Part shown: positions 15,022-23,246 of the stretch, piece by piece
Layout of the letters: each line of letters opens with the position of its first letter
Position numbering within the stretch: the first letter of the stretch is position 1
Assembly: GCA_948616425.1 (NCBI GenBank)
Contig: CAPGBJ010000001.1
Coordinates: forward strand, 1 to 37,329
Source of the DNA: an uncultured Oscillospiraceae bacterium
GTDB lineage: Bacteria; Bacillota; Clostridia; Oscillospirales; Oscillospiraceae
Direction: 5' to 3'
Length of the DNA stretch: 37,329 bases
Made by a program: the position numbers and the translations under genes
Notes under the pieces: model-generated
The model's database searches: none
Seen by the model: the letters and a program-made list of their open reading frames with translations, nothing else
Told to the model about the DNA's origin: nothing

Positions 15022-16824
15022 TTATCGGATCGCAAAGCCGCCCTTCCCTCTGTTCTTAACCTCGTAGAGGGCCTTATCCGCAGAGGCGCTGAGACTCTCA
15101 TAGGTTCTGCCGTGGGTGGGGGCGCTGGCCACCCCGATGCTGACGCTGAATTGGACATCTACCCCTTCAATCTTCAGGCTGCGCACCCGGTCCAGCAGCT
15201 CCTGGGCCTTCTCATGCACCATCGTCCCGTTGTCAGAGCCGGACAGGAAGGCCACAAATTCGTCCCCACCCACCCGGGCTACAATGTCGTCGGCGCGGAA
15301 GGTCTCCCTCAGCACCCTGCCCATGGCAATCAACACCTTGTCACCGGCGGCGTGCCCATATGTATCATTGATGGATTTGAAGTCGTCCAGATCCAGCATG
15401 AAGAGCGCGCCCCTGGATATCTGCTCCAGACGGGCATTAATCAGCTTGACCCCCGCCCGGTTATTCAGGCCGGTGAGCGGGTCCTGCTGGGCCTGCTTGC
15501 GCAGTTCCTGTTCCCGGTCCATCTGGAGGCTGATGTCTGTCAGCGTTCCAATTACCCGGGTGAGCCGGCCATCCGGGAGAAAAACCGCCTTGTACTGGGT
15601 CCGATACCAGCTGTAACCCCCGTCCCGCTTCTTCATGCGGGTGCGGTCATGCTCAATCTGGTCTGGAGCCATATTGCAGGCTTCGCGCAGGCGCCGGCGC
15701 ACATTTCCAAGATCCTCCGGGTGGAACACAGGGAAGTCGCTCCCCTCGTCTGTGACCCCCTCCAGCCGGGCGCGGTCCAGCTCCAGTGTCTCCAGGGCAT
15801 TGGAGGTGAATTCCAAACTGTCACTGGCGCAGTCGTACTCAAACAGCAGCGTATCCTTGAACTGGGCCAGCGCATCATAGCGCAGCTTCTCCTCCGCCAG
15901 CTTGGCCCGCTGCCGCCAGATCATAGCCGCCAGCACACAGCAGGCCACCAGGCTCACCAGCATCACTGCGGTCTGCACCATGGAGTTGCGCTCAATTTGC
16001 ACGCTGGGAGACTGAGAGAACTGGACCACGCGCCAGCCGTTGTACCCCACCTGGGCCCAGGCCACATAAAAGCGGCCCTCAGGCGGATCGTAGTAGAAGG
16101 AGCCCGTCTCCTCCTCCTGGTAACGGGCGACGAAGGCCTCGCCATCCCGGGCGGTAATGCCGTTTCCGGCGCCCAACTCCACAAGGTCTCTCCCCTCGAC
16201 CTCCGGCCTGCTGCCAAAAACAGCGCGGCCATCCGCTCCGGCAATGACACTGTGGACGTTGTGAAAAAATGTGGAGTGCTTTCCCTGTTGGAGCAGAGTT
16301 CCGGCCTCTACACTGGCCTGCAGCGCACCCACAACCTGCCCGTCCCACTCCACTGGCCGGACCGCAACCAGGTAACGGCGCTCCCCCTCGGGGGCAGGGA
16401 TCAGCCCGCTGATCACCGCTTCCCCCGACAATACGCGGTTAAGCAGCTCTGGCTCCGCAGCGCCCCAGTCGGCGGTGGACAGGTCTGCCCGGTCCAGGTA
16501 GCGCAGGTCCATACGGTCGTCCACCAGGTTGAACGTCTTCACCATAGGCTCAACCCAGTCCTTCTCCGGCGCCCCGGCCTCCTCCTCAATCAGAAGGTCC
16601 ACATTTTTCAGCACGGTCTCCGCATAGCGGATCAGATAGCCCGCGCCCTCCCCAGACTCCACCGTGTGGGCAGTCAGACTTTCCATCAGCATTCGGTCCA
16701 GCTCCGCCTCCACCGTCCGGTAGCGAATGACCAGCATTCCAAAGAGGAGTACCAGCAGCGTTCCGCCACATACGGTGAGCAGCGCCGCCTGCCAGGTCAT
16801 ACTCCTCTTGCTCCGTTCGTCCAT
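15022..16824 (-). CDS. Membrane diguanylate cyclase with periplasmic sensor and PAS domain
   Basis: Signalling enzyme of 600 residues that makes cyclic di-GMP. Domain order: TM1 (about 13-33), an extracytoplasmic dCache-like sensor (about 36-280), TM2 (about 281-303), a PAS fold (about 320-435, with the YSWYRTQYKAVFLPDGR and VIGTLTDISLQ end), and a GGDEF domain (about 440-600). The active site is ARVGGDEFVAF (GGDEF at 519-523), and the product-inhibition site RADD lies five residues before it, so the cyclase should be active and feedback-controlled. The linker QDPLTGLNNRAG is typical. It is monocistronic from the promoter at 16860-16888. The ligand of the sensor is unknown. Confidence 0.93.
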   Translation of the reverse strand: MDERSKRSMTWQAALLTVCGGTLLVLLFGMLVIRYRTVEAELDRMLMESLTAHTVESGEGAGYLIRYAETVLKNVDLLIEEEAGAPEKDWVEPMVKTFNLVDDRMDLRYLDRADLSTADWGAAEPELLNRVLSGEAVISGLIPAPEGERRYLVAVRPVEWDGQVVGALQASVEAGTLLQQGKHSTFFHNVHSVIAGADGRAVFGSRPEVEGRDLVELGAGNGITARDGEAFVARYQEEETGSFYYDPPEGRFYVAWAQVGYNGWRVVQFSQSPSVQIERNSMVQTAVMLVSLVACCVLAAMIWRQRAKLAEEKLRYDALAQFKDTLLFEYDCASDSLEFTSNALETLELDRARLEGVTDEGSDFPVFHPEDLGNVRRRLREACNMAPDQIEHDRTRMKKRDGGYSWYRTQYKAVFLPDGRLTRVIGTLTDISLQMDREQELRKQAQQDPLTGLNNRAGVKLINARLEQISRGALFMLDLDDFKSINDTYGHAAGDKVLIAMGRVLRETFRADDIVARVGGDEFVAFLSGSDNGTMVHEKAQELLDRVRSLKIEGVDVQFSVSIGVASAPTHGRTYESLSASADKALYEVKNRGKGGFAIR

Positions 16825-16859
16825 GTGCCGCCCCTCCCTATCGCCGTGTCGCTCCCTCT

Positions 16860-16888
16860 ATTTTACACCTCCAGATATGTTTTGTAAA
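16860..16888 (-). promoter_or_regulatory. Promoter of the diguanylate cyclase gene
   Basis: Minus strand TTTACA (16888-16883), 17-bp spacer, TAAAAT (16865-16860), between murC and the cyclase start. Confidence 0.7.
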
Positions 16889-16914
16889 GATATAAGAAGA
16901 AAAAAAGTTGAAAT

Positions 16915-18294
16915 CTAACCTTTTCGGACCAGCGCCTCCCCGGCCAGGTAGATATCTCCCGCGCCCACGGTGAGGATCAAGTCGCCGGGCTGAGCCAGGG
17001 CCGCCAGCTGGGATGCCACCTCCTCCAGACTTCCACAGCAGACCGCGCCCGGTATTTGTTCGGCCAGCCTTCGTGAGGACATCCCCAGGGTGTCGGTCTC
17101 GCGGGCGGCATAGATCTCTGCCAGGACCGCCACGTCGGCCAGCTTTAGCACCTCCACAAAGTCGTCAAAGAAGGCGGCGGTACGGGTGTAGGTGTGGGGC
17201 TGGAAGGCGCAGACCACCCGCTGATAGCCCAGCGTCTTGGCCATGGTCAGCAGCGCCCGCAGCTCGTCGGGGTGGTGGGCGTAGTCGTCGTAGACGTCGG
17301 CCCCGTGACAGCTCCCCTTTTTCTCAAAGCGGCGTCCCGCTCCGGTAAAGCAGGCCAGCCCCTCCTCCACCGCCTCCCCCGGCACCTCCAGCACATAGGC
17401 GGCGGCGGCGGCGGCCAGGGCGTTGGACACGTTGTGGATGCCGCCCACCCGCAGGGATACATGGGCGTATTTCTCCCCCATGGCAATCACATCGAAGCTG
17501 GGCAGTCCCCGGTCCCAAGTGAGGTTGTCTGCCCAGCAGTGGGCCATGCGGTCTGTCAGGCTGAACGTAAAGCAGGACTTTTGAAAGCCCTCCAAGGTCT
17601 CTCTCACGTTGGTGTTGTCCCAGTTGGCCACCACATGGCCGCCAGGAGCGGGCACCAGCTCCGCAAATTTCCGGAAGGAGTTTTCAATGTCCTTCAGGTC
17701 CTGAAAGAAGTCCAGATGGTCGGCCTCTACGTTGAGGATTACCGCCACCGTGGGCGCGAAGGACAGGAAGGAGTTGCAGTATTCGCAGGACTCGGCGATG
17801 ATGGTGTCCCCATGCCCCACCCGATGCCCCGCCCCCAGAATGGGCAGGGTACCCCCGATCATCACCGAGGGGTCCCGGCCGGCAGCCAGGAAGATGTGGG
17901 TACACATGGAGGTGGTCGTGGTCTTGCCGTGGGTGCCCGCCACGCACAGGGCATTTTTATAGTGCCCCATGATCGCCCCCCAGGCCTGGGCCCGCTCAAA
18001 GACGGGGATACCGGCCCGCAAAGCGGCGGCAATCTCCGGGTTATCGTCGTGGACGGCGGCGGTGCGGATGACACAGCCCGCCCCCTCCACGCTCCCGGGC
18101 AGATGGCCGATGGTCACCGGGATTCCCAGCGACCGGAGCCGCTCTACCGTCTCGCTCTCCCGCATGTCGGAGCCGGTAATGTCGACCCCTTTCCCCTTCA
18201 GCACTTCGGCCAGGGGGGCCATGGACACCCCGCCTACCCCCACCAGATGGGCACGGGCCCCCGGCCTAATATAGTCCTCAATATTTCGATTCAT
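16915..18294 (-). CDS. murC: UDP-N-acetylmuramate--L-alanine ligase
   Basis: ATP-dependent ligase that adds the first stem-peptide residue of peptidoglycan; 459 residues, the family norm. The N-terminal UDP-binding domain opens with AHLVGVGGVSMAPLAEVL and the DITGSDMRES segment; the ATP loop is CVAGTHGKTTTTSM (about 117-130); EADHLDFFQD and the YDDYAHHPDELRALL motif mark the central and C-terminal domains. Start ATG follows AGAGGTG. It sits 101 bp after rsmI, in the same direction, and a GGGGCACAGTTTGCCGTGTCCC hairpin in that gap could separate the two transcripts. Confidence 0.97.
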   Translation of the reverse strand: MNRNIEDYIRPGARAHLVGVGGVSMAPLAEVLKGKGVDITGSDMRESETVERLRSLGIPVTIGHLPGSVEGAGCVIRTAAVHDDNPEIAAALRAGIPVFERAQAWGAIMGHYKNALCVAGTHGKTTTTSMCTHIFLAAGRDPSVMIGGTLPILGAGHRVGHGDTIIAESCEYCNSFLSFAPTVAVILNVEADHLDFFQDLKDIENSFRKFAELVPAPGGHVVANWDNTNVRETLEGFQKSCFTFSLTDRMAHCWADNLTWDRGLPSFDVIAMGEKYAHVSLRVGGIHNVSNALAAAAAAYVLEVPGEAVEEGLACFTGAGRRFEKKGSCHGADVYDDYAHHPDELRALLTMAKTLGYQRVVCAFQPHTYTRTAAFFDDFVEVLKLADVAVLAEIYAARETDTLGMSSRRLAEQIPGAVCCGSLEEVASQLAALAQPGDLILTVGAGDIYLAGEALVRKG

Positions 18295-18372
18295 TGGGCA
18301 GCACCTCTTTTATATGGTTTCTCTCTCTATTCTATCCATTTTTTGGGGATCGGTGCAGATTTCCTTTTGATA

Positions 18373-18396
18373 CAGGGGCACAGTTTGCCGTGTCCC
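18373..18396. repeat. GGGGCAC/GTGTCCC hairpin between rsmI and murC
   Basis: An imperfect inverted repeat GGGGCACAG...CGTGTCCC follows the rsmI stop. Similar motifs are, from memory, dispersed in genomes of this group; here it could act as a weak terminator or mRNA-stabilising hairpin. Confidence 0.35.
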
Positions 18397-19226
18397 TACG
18401 AATCTACCGCCAGGTCATACAGCTGATTTCTCGACAGTCCCAGCTCCTTTGCCGCCTGACGGACCGCGTCCCGGAGGGATAGTCCCTCCTCCCGCAGCTT
18501 GTTCACCAGCGTCAGTCCGTCCTCCAGGGTGGGCTCTTCCGCCTCTACAGACTCCGCCCCCCGGATCACCAACACAAATTCCCCTTTGGGGGCGTTCTCC
18601 TGATACCAGACGGCGGCCTCCCCCAGAGTGGTGCGCCGGATCTCCTCGTGGAGCTTGGTCAGTTCCCGGCACAGGGTGACAGGTCGTTCCGCCCCCAACA
18701 CCTCCGCCAAGTCCTGGAGGGTGGCCACCAGCTTGTGAGGGGCCTCGTAAAAGATCATGGTCCGCGCCTCCCCCCGGAGGGAATCCAGATGGGCGCGGCG
18801 GTTCTTCTTGTTCATGGCTAGAAAGCCCTCGAAGGTGAACCGCCCGGTGGGCTGGCCCGAGACGGCCAGCGCGGTGACCAGGGCGCAGGGCCCGGGGATG
18901 GCGCACACCGGGATATCCAGGGCGGCGCACCGGGCCACCAACTCCTCCCCCGGGTCGGAGATGGCAGGGGTGCCCGCGTCGGTGACCAGGGCACAGCTCT
19001 CCCCGTCCTGGAGCCGATTCAGGATGGCCTGACCGCTGGCCTGGGCGCTGTGCCGGTGGTAGGAGGCCATAGGCTTTTTGATCCCCAGGTGGTTGAGCAG
19101 CTTTACCGTTACACGGGTGTCCTCGGCGGCAATAAAGTCCACGCAGGCCAGCGTCTCCGCCGCCCGTCCGGAGATATCCCCCAGGTTGCCGATGGGAGTG
19201 GGGACCAAATATAAGGTACCGGCCAA
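18396..19226 (-). CDS. rsmI: 16S rRNA (cytidine-1402-2'-O)-methyltransferase
   Basis: SAM-dependent methyltransferase of the tetrapyrrole-methylase fold, 276 residues. The start LYLVPTPIGNLGDI, the DFIAAEDTRVT segment, SYHRHS, ALVTDAGTPAISDPGEELV and IPGPCALVTALAVSG are family signatures; the C-terminal helical tail carries a GLSRNQLYDLAV helix. There is no ATG: the best start is TTG at 19226-19224, preceded by AAAGGGGG. A much longer open frame extends upstream across trmN6 and is a shadow. It is divergent from the trmN6-like gene, reminiscent of the yabB-yazA-rsmI neighbourhood of Bacillus. Confidence 0.95.
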   Translation of the reverse strand: MAGTLYLVPTPIGNLGDISGRAAETLACVDFIAAEDTRVTVKLLNHLGIKKPMASYHRHSAQASGQAILNRLQDGESCALVTDAGTPAISDPGEELVARCAALDIPVCAIPGPCALVTALAVSGQPTGRFTFEGFLAMNKKNRRAHLDSLRGEARTMIFYEAPHKLVATLQDLAEVLGAERPVTLCRELTKLHEEIRRTTLGEAAVWYQENAPKGEFVLVIRGAESVEAEEPTLEDGLTLVNKLREEGLSLRDAVRQAAKELGLSRNQLYDLAVDS

Positions 19227-19256
19227 TGTCGCCGCCCCCTTTTTCCAAATTTCCAA

Positions 19257-19265
19257 AATATTATA
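19257..19265 (-). promoter_or_regulatory. Extended -10 promoter of rsmI
   Basis: Minus strand TATAAT (19265-19260) preceded by TGC gives the extended -10 form TGCTATAAT; no good -35 is apparent. The start codon lies about 34 bp downstream. Confidence 0.5.
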
Positions 19266-19325
19266 GCACAGCTGACAGAATTGTGGTATCTTTTTCTCAC
19301 AATTTCTTTTGAGAGGTATTTCTAT

Positions 19326-19943
19326 ATGAGAATGGAACAGCTGGGCCCTTACACCCTGTCCTGGCCAGACGGCGTCTTCCCCCTGGGGGGCGACACACTG
19401 GCCCTGGGGGCGTTTTCCAGCGTCAGACCGGGTTGGCGGGTGTGCGACCTGGGGACGGGCAGCGGCGCCCTGCCCCTGCTGCTGGCCCGACGGGCGGAAA
19501 AGCTGAGCTTTACCGGGGTGGAGATTCACCCCCTGTCCGCCCAGACCGCTCGAAAAAATCTGGAGGCCAACCGCCTGGACGGCCGGATCATCACCGGAGA
19601 CCTGCGGACCGCCCCCCTGCCCGCCGGCGCCTTTGAGCTGGCCATCTCCAACCCGCCCTACTTCCCCGTGGGCAGCGGGACAAGCGGCGGTCCCGCCCGG
19701 AGCGAGGAGTGCTGCTCTTTGGAGGAGCTGTGCGCCGCCGCCGGGCGGCTGGTGAAAAACGGGGGCCGTTTTGCCCTGTGCCACCGCCCGGAGCGGCTGG
19801 TGGACGTCCTGTGCGCCCTCCGGGCCTGCCGCCTGGAGCCCAAGCGACTCAAGCTGGCCGCCCACGGGCCGGGTCATCCCCCCTTTCTCCTGCTGGTGGA
19901 GGCGGTAAAGCAGGGAAAGCCGGGGCTGACAATTGAGACATAA
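19326..19943 (+). CDS. TrmN6-like methyltransferase (tRNA adenine-N6, YabB type)
   Basis: SAM-dependent methyltransferase of 205 residues. The SAM loop is VCDLGTGSGALPLLLA (about 40-55), the acidic ribose-binding strand FTGVEIHP follows, and the target-adenine motif is AISNPPYFP (about 107-115), the NPPY hallmark of N6-adenine enzymes. Homologues modify A37 of tRNA1-Val in E. coli; the Bacillus homologue is yabB. The ATG at 19326 is preferred because GAGAGG lies 9 nt upstream. The terminal TAA is part of the 8-bp target duplication of mobile element B2. It is divergent from rsmI. Confidence 0.88.
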   Translation: MRMEQLGPYTLSWPDGVFPLGGDTLALGAFSSVRPGWRVCDLGTGSGALPLLLARRAEKLSFTGVEIHPLSAQTARKNLEANRLDGRIITGDLRTAPLPAGAFELAISNPPYFPVGSGTSGGPARSEECCSLEELCAAAGRLVKNGGRFALCHRPERLVDVLCALRACRLEPKRLKLAAHGPGHPPFLLLVEAVKQGKPGLTIET

Positions 19944-20041
19944 TTCCCAATTCGCTTGTGTGTTCCTCCGAGGGGGAACAGCCTTGTGATTCCCGCCCCC
20001 GCAGGAGGCGGGAATACGAAAAAGAATTGGGACAGACATAA
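19936..20041 (-). mobile_element. Family B 90-bp MITE-like element, copy B2 (inverted)
   Basis: A 90-bp element (19944-20033) bounded by perfect 8-bp direct repeats AGACATAA (19936-19943 and 20034-20041). Its ends, read outward-in, are GTCCCAATTC and TTCCCAATTC, and the interior holds a TTCCCGCC...GGCGGGAA hairpin and a CGGAGGAACACA segment. It has the opposite orientation to B1 and B3. The left repeat includes the stop codon of the trmN6-like gene. No coding capacity. Confidence 0.9.
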
Positions 20042-20066
20042 AAAAGCCCCCCTGTGAAGGGGGGCC
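20040..20066 (-). terminator. Intrinsic terminator of obgE
   Basis: On the minus strand GCCCCCC/GGGGGGC around a TTCACA loop runs directly into TTTTTTAT, a textbook terminator about 20 bp after the obgE stop. Confidence 0.92.
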
Positions 20067-20082
20067 ACTTGAGGCAATGCCC

Positions 20083-21363
20083 TTACCTCTGATACTCAAA
20101 CTCCAAGTCGTACAGGGACACGATATCCCCGTCTTTAATCCCCATCTCCTCCAGCTTATCGAACAGCCCGGACTGCCGCAGCTTCTGGTCAAACCAGTTC
20201 CGAGACTCGTAGTCGCCGAAGTTGACGTTGGCAATAAGCCGCTGAAGCCAGGGGGCGTCCACCACCCAGGTGCCGTCGAACTCCTGGATATCCACCGCCC
20301 CGTCGGTGTCCACCTCGGGTGGGCGCTCCACGTAGGTGGGCTCGTACACCGTCACGGGGGGCAGTTCCTGGAGCAGCTGGGCGGTGCGCAGCATCAGCTC
20401 TCGGGTACCCTGATGGGCGGCGGCGGAAATCTCCACCAGCTCCAGCCCTAACCCCTCCACATGGGAGCGCAGCCGGTCCAGCAGAGAGTCGTCCCCCATG
20501 ATATCCACCTTGTTGGCCGCCACAATCATCTTCCGCCCGGCCAACTGGGGGGAGTACTGCTTCAGTTCCTCGTTGATGGCCTCAAAGTCGGCCACCGGGT
20601 CCCGCCCCTCGGAACCGGAGACATCCACCACATGGATCAGCAGCCGGCACCGGTCGATGTGCCGCAGGAAGTCGTGGCCCAGGCCGGCCCCCTCGGCCGC
20701 CCCCTCGATGATACCGGGGATATCCGCCATGACGAAGGACACCCCCTCCTCCACATAGACCACCCCCAGGTTGGGGAACAGGGTGGTGAAGTGGTAGTTG
20801 GCAATTTTGGGCTGGGCCCGGCTGACCACACTGAGCAGGGTGGACTTGCCCACATTGGGAAAGCCCACCAGCCCCACGTCGGCCAGCAGCTTCAGCTCCA
20901 GCACCACATCCCGGCTCTGGCCGGGCAGGCCCGCCTTGGCAAACCGGGGCACCTGCCGGGTAGGGGTGGCGAAGTGCTGGTTGCCCCAGCCCCCCCGGCC
21001 CCCCCGGCACAGCACGAACCGGTCAGTCTGGGACATGTCCTGAATGATCTCCCGGGTCTCCGCGTCCCGGATGACGGTGCCTCGGGGCACCCGGATGACC
21101 AAGTCCTCCCCGTCCCGGCCGGTACACCGCTTGCCCGCGCCGTCGGCGCCGCTACCGGCAGTGTATTTCCGCTTGTAGCGAAAGTCCATCAGGGTGGACA
21201 TGTGGTCGTTGACCTCCACCACGATGTTTCCGCCCCGGCCGCCGTCCCCCCCGTCAGGGCCGCCGTTGGCCACGTACTTTTCCCGGTGGAAGGACACCAC
21301 GCCGTTGCCCCCGTTCCCAGAGCGGACGGTGATCTTCGCCGTATCTACAAAGGGTGCTGCCAT
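20083..21363 (-). CDS. obgE: GTPase Obg
   Basis: Ribosome-assembly and stress GTPase of 426 residues. The glycine-rich Obg domain (about 1-160, with SGNGGNGVVSFHREKYVANGGPDGGDGG) precedes the G domain with G1 GFPNVGKST (167-175), DIPGI (214-218) and NKVD (284-287), and a C-terminal OCT domain (about 340-426) as in Firmicutes Obg. The ATG at 21363 follows AAGGAGG with 8-nt spacing; the in-frame GTG three codons earlier lies inside the binding site. It is last in a tightly spaced minus-strand series and ends at a strong terminator. In many Firmicutes obg directly follows rpmA; here three genes intervene. Confidence 0.97.
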   Translation of the reverse strand: MAAPFVDTAKITVRSGNGGNGVVSFHREKYVANGGPDGGDGGRGGNIVVEVNDHMSTLMDFRYKRKYTAGSGADGAGKRCTGRDGEDLVIRVPRGTVIRDAETREIIQDMSQTDRFVLCRGGRGGWGNQHFATPTRQVPRFAKAGLPGQSRDVVLELKLLADVGLVGFPNVGKSTLLSVVSRAQPKIANYHFTTLFPNLGVVYVEEGVSFVMADIPGIIEGAAEGAGLGHDFLRHIDRCRLLIHVVDVSGSEGRDPVADFEAINEELKQYSPQLAGRKMIVAANKVDIMGDDSLLDRLRSHVEGLGLELVEISAAAHQGTRELMLRTAQLLQELPPVTVYEPTYVERPPEVDTDGAVDIQEFDGTWVVDAPWLQRLIANVNFGDYESRNWFDQKLRQSGLFDKLEEMGIKDGDIVSLYDLEFEYQR

Positions 21364-21379
21364 CTCGGGCACCTCCTTT

Positions 21380-21679
21380 TTAAAGCAAATAGTTGTTCTC
21401 CCGATTCGCCGGCTGCAGCGCCTTCAGCTTGTAGGTGGCGAAGCCCTCCACAACCAGGGGTTCCTGTCTGCACAGCTCCTCAGCCGCCTCATAGCTCTCC
21501 GCCCGGAGAATATACATCCCGGCCACGCCGGGGTAGCCCTTGAACACACCGGCCAGCTCAATGTGTCCCCCCTCGTCCAGGGCCCTCAGATTGGCCACGT
21601 GCCGCTCCACAGCGGCCTTGGTCAGCCGGTTGTAGCTTTTGGTCTTCTCGATAAACATTACATACAGCCATTGTTCCAT
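21380..21679 (-). CDS. YciI-like dimeric alpha/beta-barrel protein
   Basis: Protein of 99 residues starting MEQWLYVMFIEKT. The pattern VERHVANLRALDEGGHIELAGVFKGYPGVAGMYILRAESYEAAEEL is that of YciI-related ferredoxin-fold domains, with a candidate active His in ERHVANL. The function of this family is unsettled. The ATG at 21679 is used because GAGAGGAG lies upstream; a longer in-frame start overlaps the acetyltransferase gene. It lies 16 bp before obgE, so the two are probably cotranscribed. Confidence 0.78.
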   Translation of the reverse strand: MEQWLYVMFIEKTKSYNRLTKAAVERHVANLRALDEGGHIELAGVFKGYPGVAGMYILRAESYEAAEELCRQEPLVVEGFATYKLKALQPANRENNYLL

Positions 21680-21732
21680 GGACTCCGCTCCTCTCTCGGT
21701 CCGCCGCCGCCCCGCGCCCGGCCACATTCTCC

Positions 21733-22344
21733 TCACAGCACAGCCGGGTCAATTCTTCGGTCCTTAAAATAGTATTCCCGGTCTCGGTCGTTTACCTCCC
21801 GCAGAATGTGACAGGGGTTGCCCACAGCTACCACATTGTTGGGCAGGTCGTGGGTGACCACGCTGCCCGCCCCCACCACTACGTTGTCCCCGATGGTAAC
21901 GCCGGGGACAACCACCACATTCGCCCCCAGCCAGCAGTTGCGGCCGATGCGCACAGGGGCATTGTACTGATAGGCCCGCTCCCGCAGTTCAGGGCAGATG
22001 GGATGGCCCGCCGTGGCCAGCACCACATTGGGGCCAATCTGACAGAAGTCCCCCACATAGATGTGGGTGTCGTCCACCAGAGTCAAGTTGAAATTGGCGT
22101 AGATATTTCTTCCGAAATGGACATGCCGCCCGCCCCAGTTGGCGTGGAATGGGGTCTCGATATAGCAGTCCTCCCCGATCTCGGCGAACATCTCCCGCAA
22201 CAGGGCGGTCTTCCGCTCCAGGTTTGAGGGGTTGATCTGGTTGAACTCGTGGAGGCGGTCCAGACATTTCAGCTGCTCCCGCTGGAGGGATTCGTCCCCA
22301 GGCAGGTATAGCTGCCCGGTGTGCATACATGTTTTAGGGTCCAT
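21733..22344 (-). CDS. Maltose/galactoside-type O-acetyltransferase
   Basis: Cytoplasmic acetyl-CoA-dependent sugar O-acetyltransferase of 203 residues (Maa/LacA/NodL family). An N-terminal Mac domain (LYLPGDESLQREQLKCLDRLHEFN) precedes a left-handed beta-helix of hexapeptide repeats (IYANFNLTLVDDTHIYVGDFCQIGPNVVLAT), with the catalytic His in ATAGHPICPELR and the C-terminal coil VVVVPGVTIGDNVVVGAGSVV. The sugar substrate cannot be told from sequence. It is positioned between the DUF296 protein (24 bp) and the YciI-like protein (53 bp). Confidence 0.93.
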   Translation of the reverse strand: MDPKTCMHTGQLYLPGDESLQREQLKCLDRLHEFNQINPSNLERKTALLREMFAEIGEDCYIETPFHANWGGRHVHFGRNIYANFNLTLVDDTHIYVGDFCQIGPNVVLATAGHPICPELRERAYQYNAPVRIGRNCWLGANVVVVPGVTIGDNVVVGAGSVVTHDLPNNVVAVGNPCHILREVNDRDREYYFKDRRIDPAVL

Positions 22345-22368
22345 ATGTCAGCTCCCTTCCAGGTGTAT

Positions 22369-22800
22369 TTACTCCCCCTGAAACTCCAGCAGGTTCAGCC
22401 CCACGGTGTCGCTGAATTTCCGGCCAATCTGTCCCTCCCAGATCTGCAAAAACAGCTCCAGTGTGGCGCTGATGGTACAGGCGGACAGGTGGCCCCCATG
22501 TACCTCCCCAGTCACCGGATTGCCGATGGTGACATGCAGGTGGAGGTAGGGTTTCCCCTCCTGCCGGGTCACACTGCCCACCAGGGCGGAGATCTCATAC
22601 TCCCCCTGGTAGCGCCGGGTGTAGTACTTCTTCTCTGTCGTGTCGAAAATGCCGATGGTGACGTCATTGGCCGCCCCCAGCGCCGAAACGGTCCCCAGCT
22701 GGATCTTCTCCTGATCTGCCAGCCGGGTCAGGCACTCCACAACCTCTTCCCCCGGATCCAGACGCAGAGCAATGCCCTGGGGAAATTTTCTGTACTCCAT
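22369..22800 (-). CDS. PPC/DUF296 domain protein
   Basis: Protein of 143 residues that consists of one PPC (plants and prokaryotes conserved, DUF296) domain. Typical elements are an N-terminal LRLDPGEEVVECLTRLA, SALGAANDVTIGIFD, and HLHVTIGNPVTGEVHGGHL, whose histidines may bind metal in the trimeric family. Bacterial members are often called DNA-binding on the strength of plant AT-hook proteins, but no AT-hook is present here. The ATG at 22800 lies 7 nt after AGGAGG. It may head the operon ending in obgE. Confidence 0.88.
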   Translation of the reverse strand: MEYRKFPQGIALRLDPGEEVVECLTRLADQEKIQLGTVSALGAANDVTIGIFDTTEKKYYTRRYQGEYEISALVGSVTRQEGKPYLHLHVTIGNPVTGEVHGGHLSACTISATLELFLQIWEGQIGRKFSDTVGLNLLEFQGE

Positions 22801-22915
22801 CACAAAACCTCCTCTGATTTTTTCTCATTTTTAAGACTATGGATTGGCGCGGGACTGCACTCCGGTCTCTGTCTCCGCCCCGCCCCTTGGAAACTGGCGG
22901 CAAGCCGCTATGAAA

Positions 22916-22946
22916 CAAGCCGCAAACGAATTCCGTTTGCGGCTTG
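22916..22946. terminator. Terminator of the rplU-prp-rpmA operon
   Basis: CAAGCCGCAAACG pairs perfectly across a 5-nt loop, 7 bp after the rpmA stop, with TTTC following on the minus strand. Confidence 0.8.
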
Positions 22947-22952
22947 CTGATT

Positions 22953-23243
22953 TTACTCCGCAGCGGCCTCTTCCACAATGGAGACCTGCTTGCGGTCCTT
23001 ACCAAGGCGCTCGAACTTCACCCGGCCGGTCTTCATGGCAAACAGAGTGTCGTCGCTGCCCTTGCCCACGTTGACACCGGGGTGGATATGTGTGCCCCGC
23101 TGGCGGACCAGGATGTTACCGGCCAGCACAAACTGGCCGTCGCCCCGCTTCACGCCCAGCCGCTTGGCCTTGGAATCGCGGCCGTTGCGGGTGGAACCCA
23201 CGCCCTTTTTATGGGCGAAAAACTGTAAACCGATATTCAGCAT
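22953..23243 (-). CDS. rpmA: 50S ribosomal protein L27 with cleavable N-terminal extension
   Basis: Large-subunit protein of 96 residues that reaches the peptidyl-transferase centre. The first nine residues, MLNIGLQFF, form the Firmicutes-type extension before the conserved AHKKGVGSTRNGRDS; the extension must be removed by the Prp protease, whose gene lies just upstream, for L27 to fit in the ribosome. The rest (LGVKRGDGQFVLAGNILVRQRGTHIHPGVNVGKG) is canonical. It starts 3 bp after the prp stop with GGAGG inside prp. Confidence 0.98.
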   Translation of the reverse strand: MLNIGLQFFAHKKGVGSTRNGRDSKAKRLGVKRGDGQFVLAGNILVRQRGTHIHPGVNVGKGSDDTLFAMKTGRVKFERLGKDRKQVSIVEEAAAE

Positions 23244-23246
23244 CTC

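Noticed and set aside
18396..20234. A single 612-residue rsmI fusion protein
   Set aside because: The upstream part is the antisense of the trmN6-like gene; the RsmI fold begins at the TTG at 19226.
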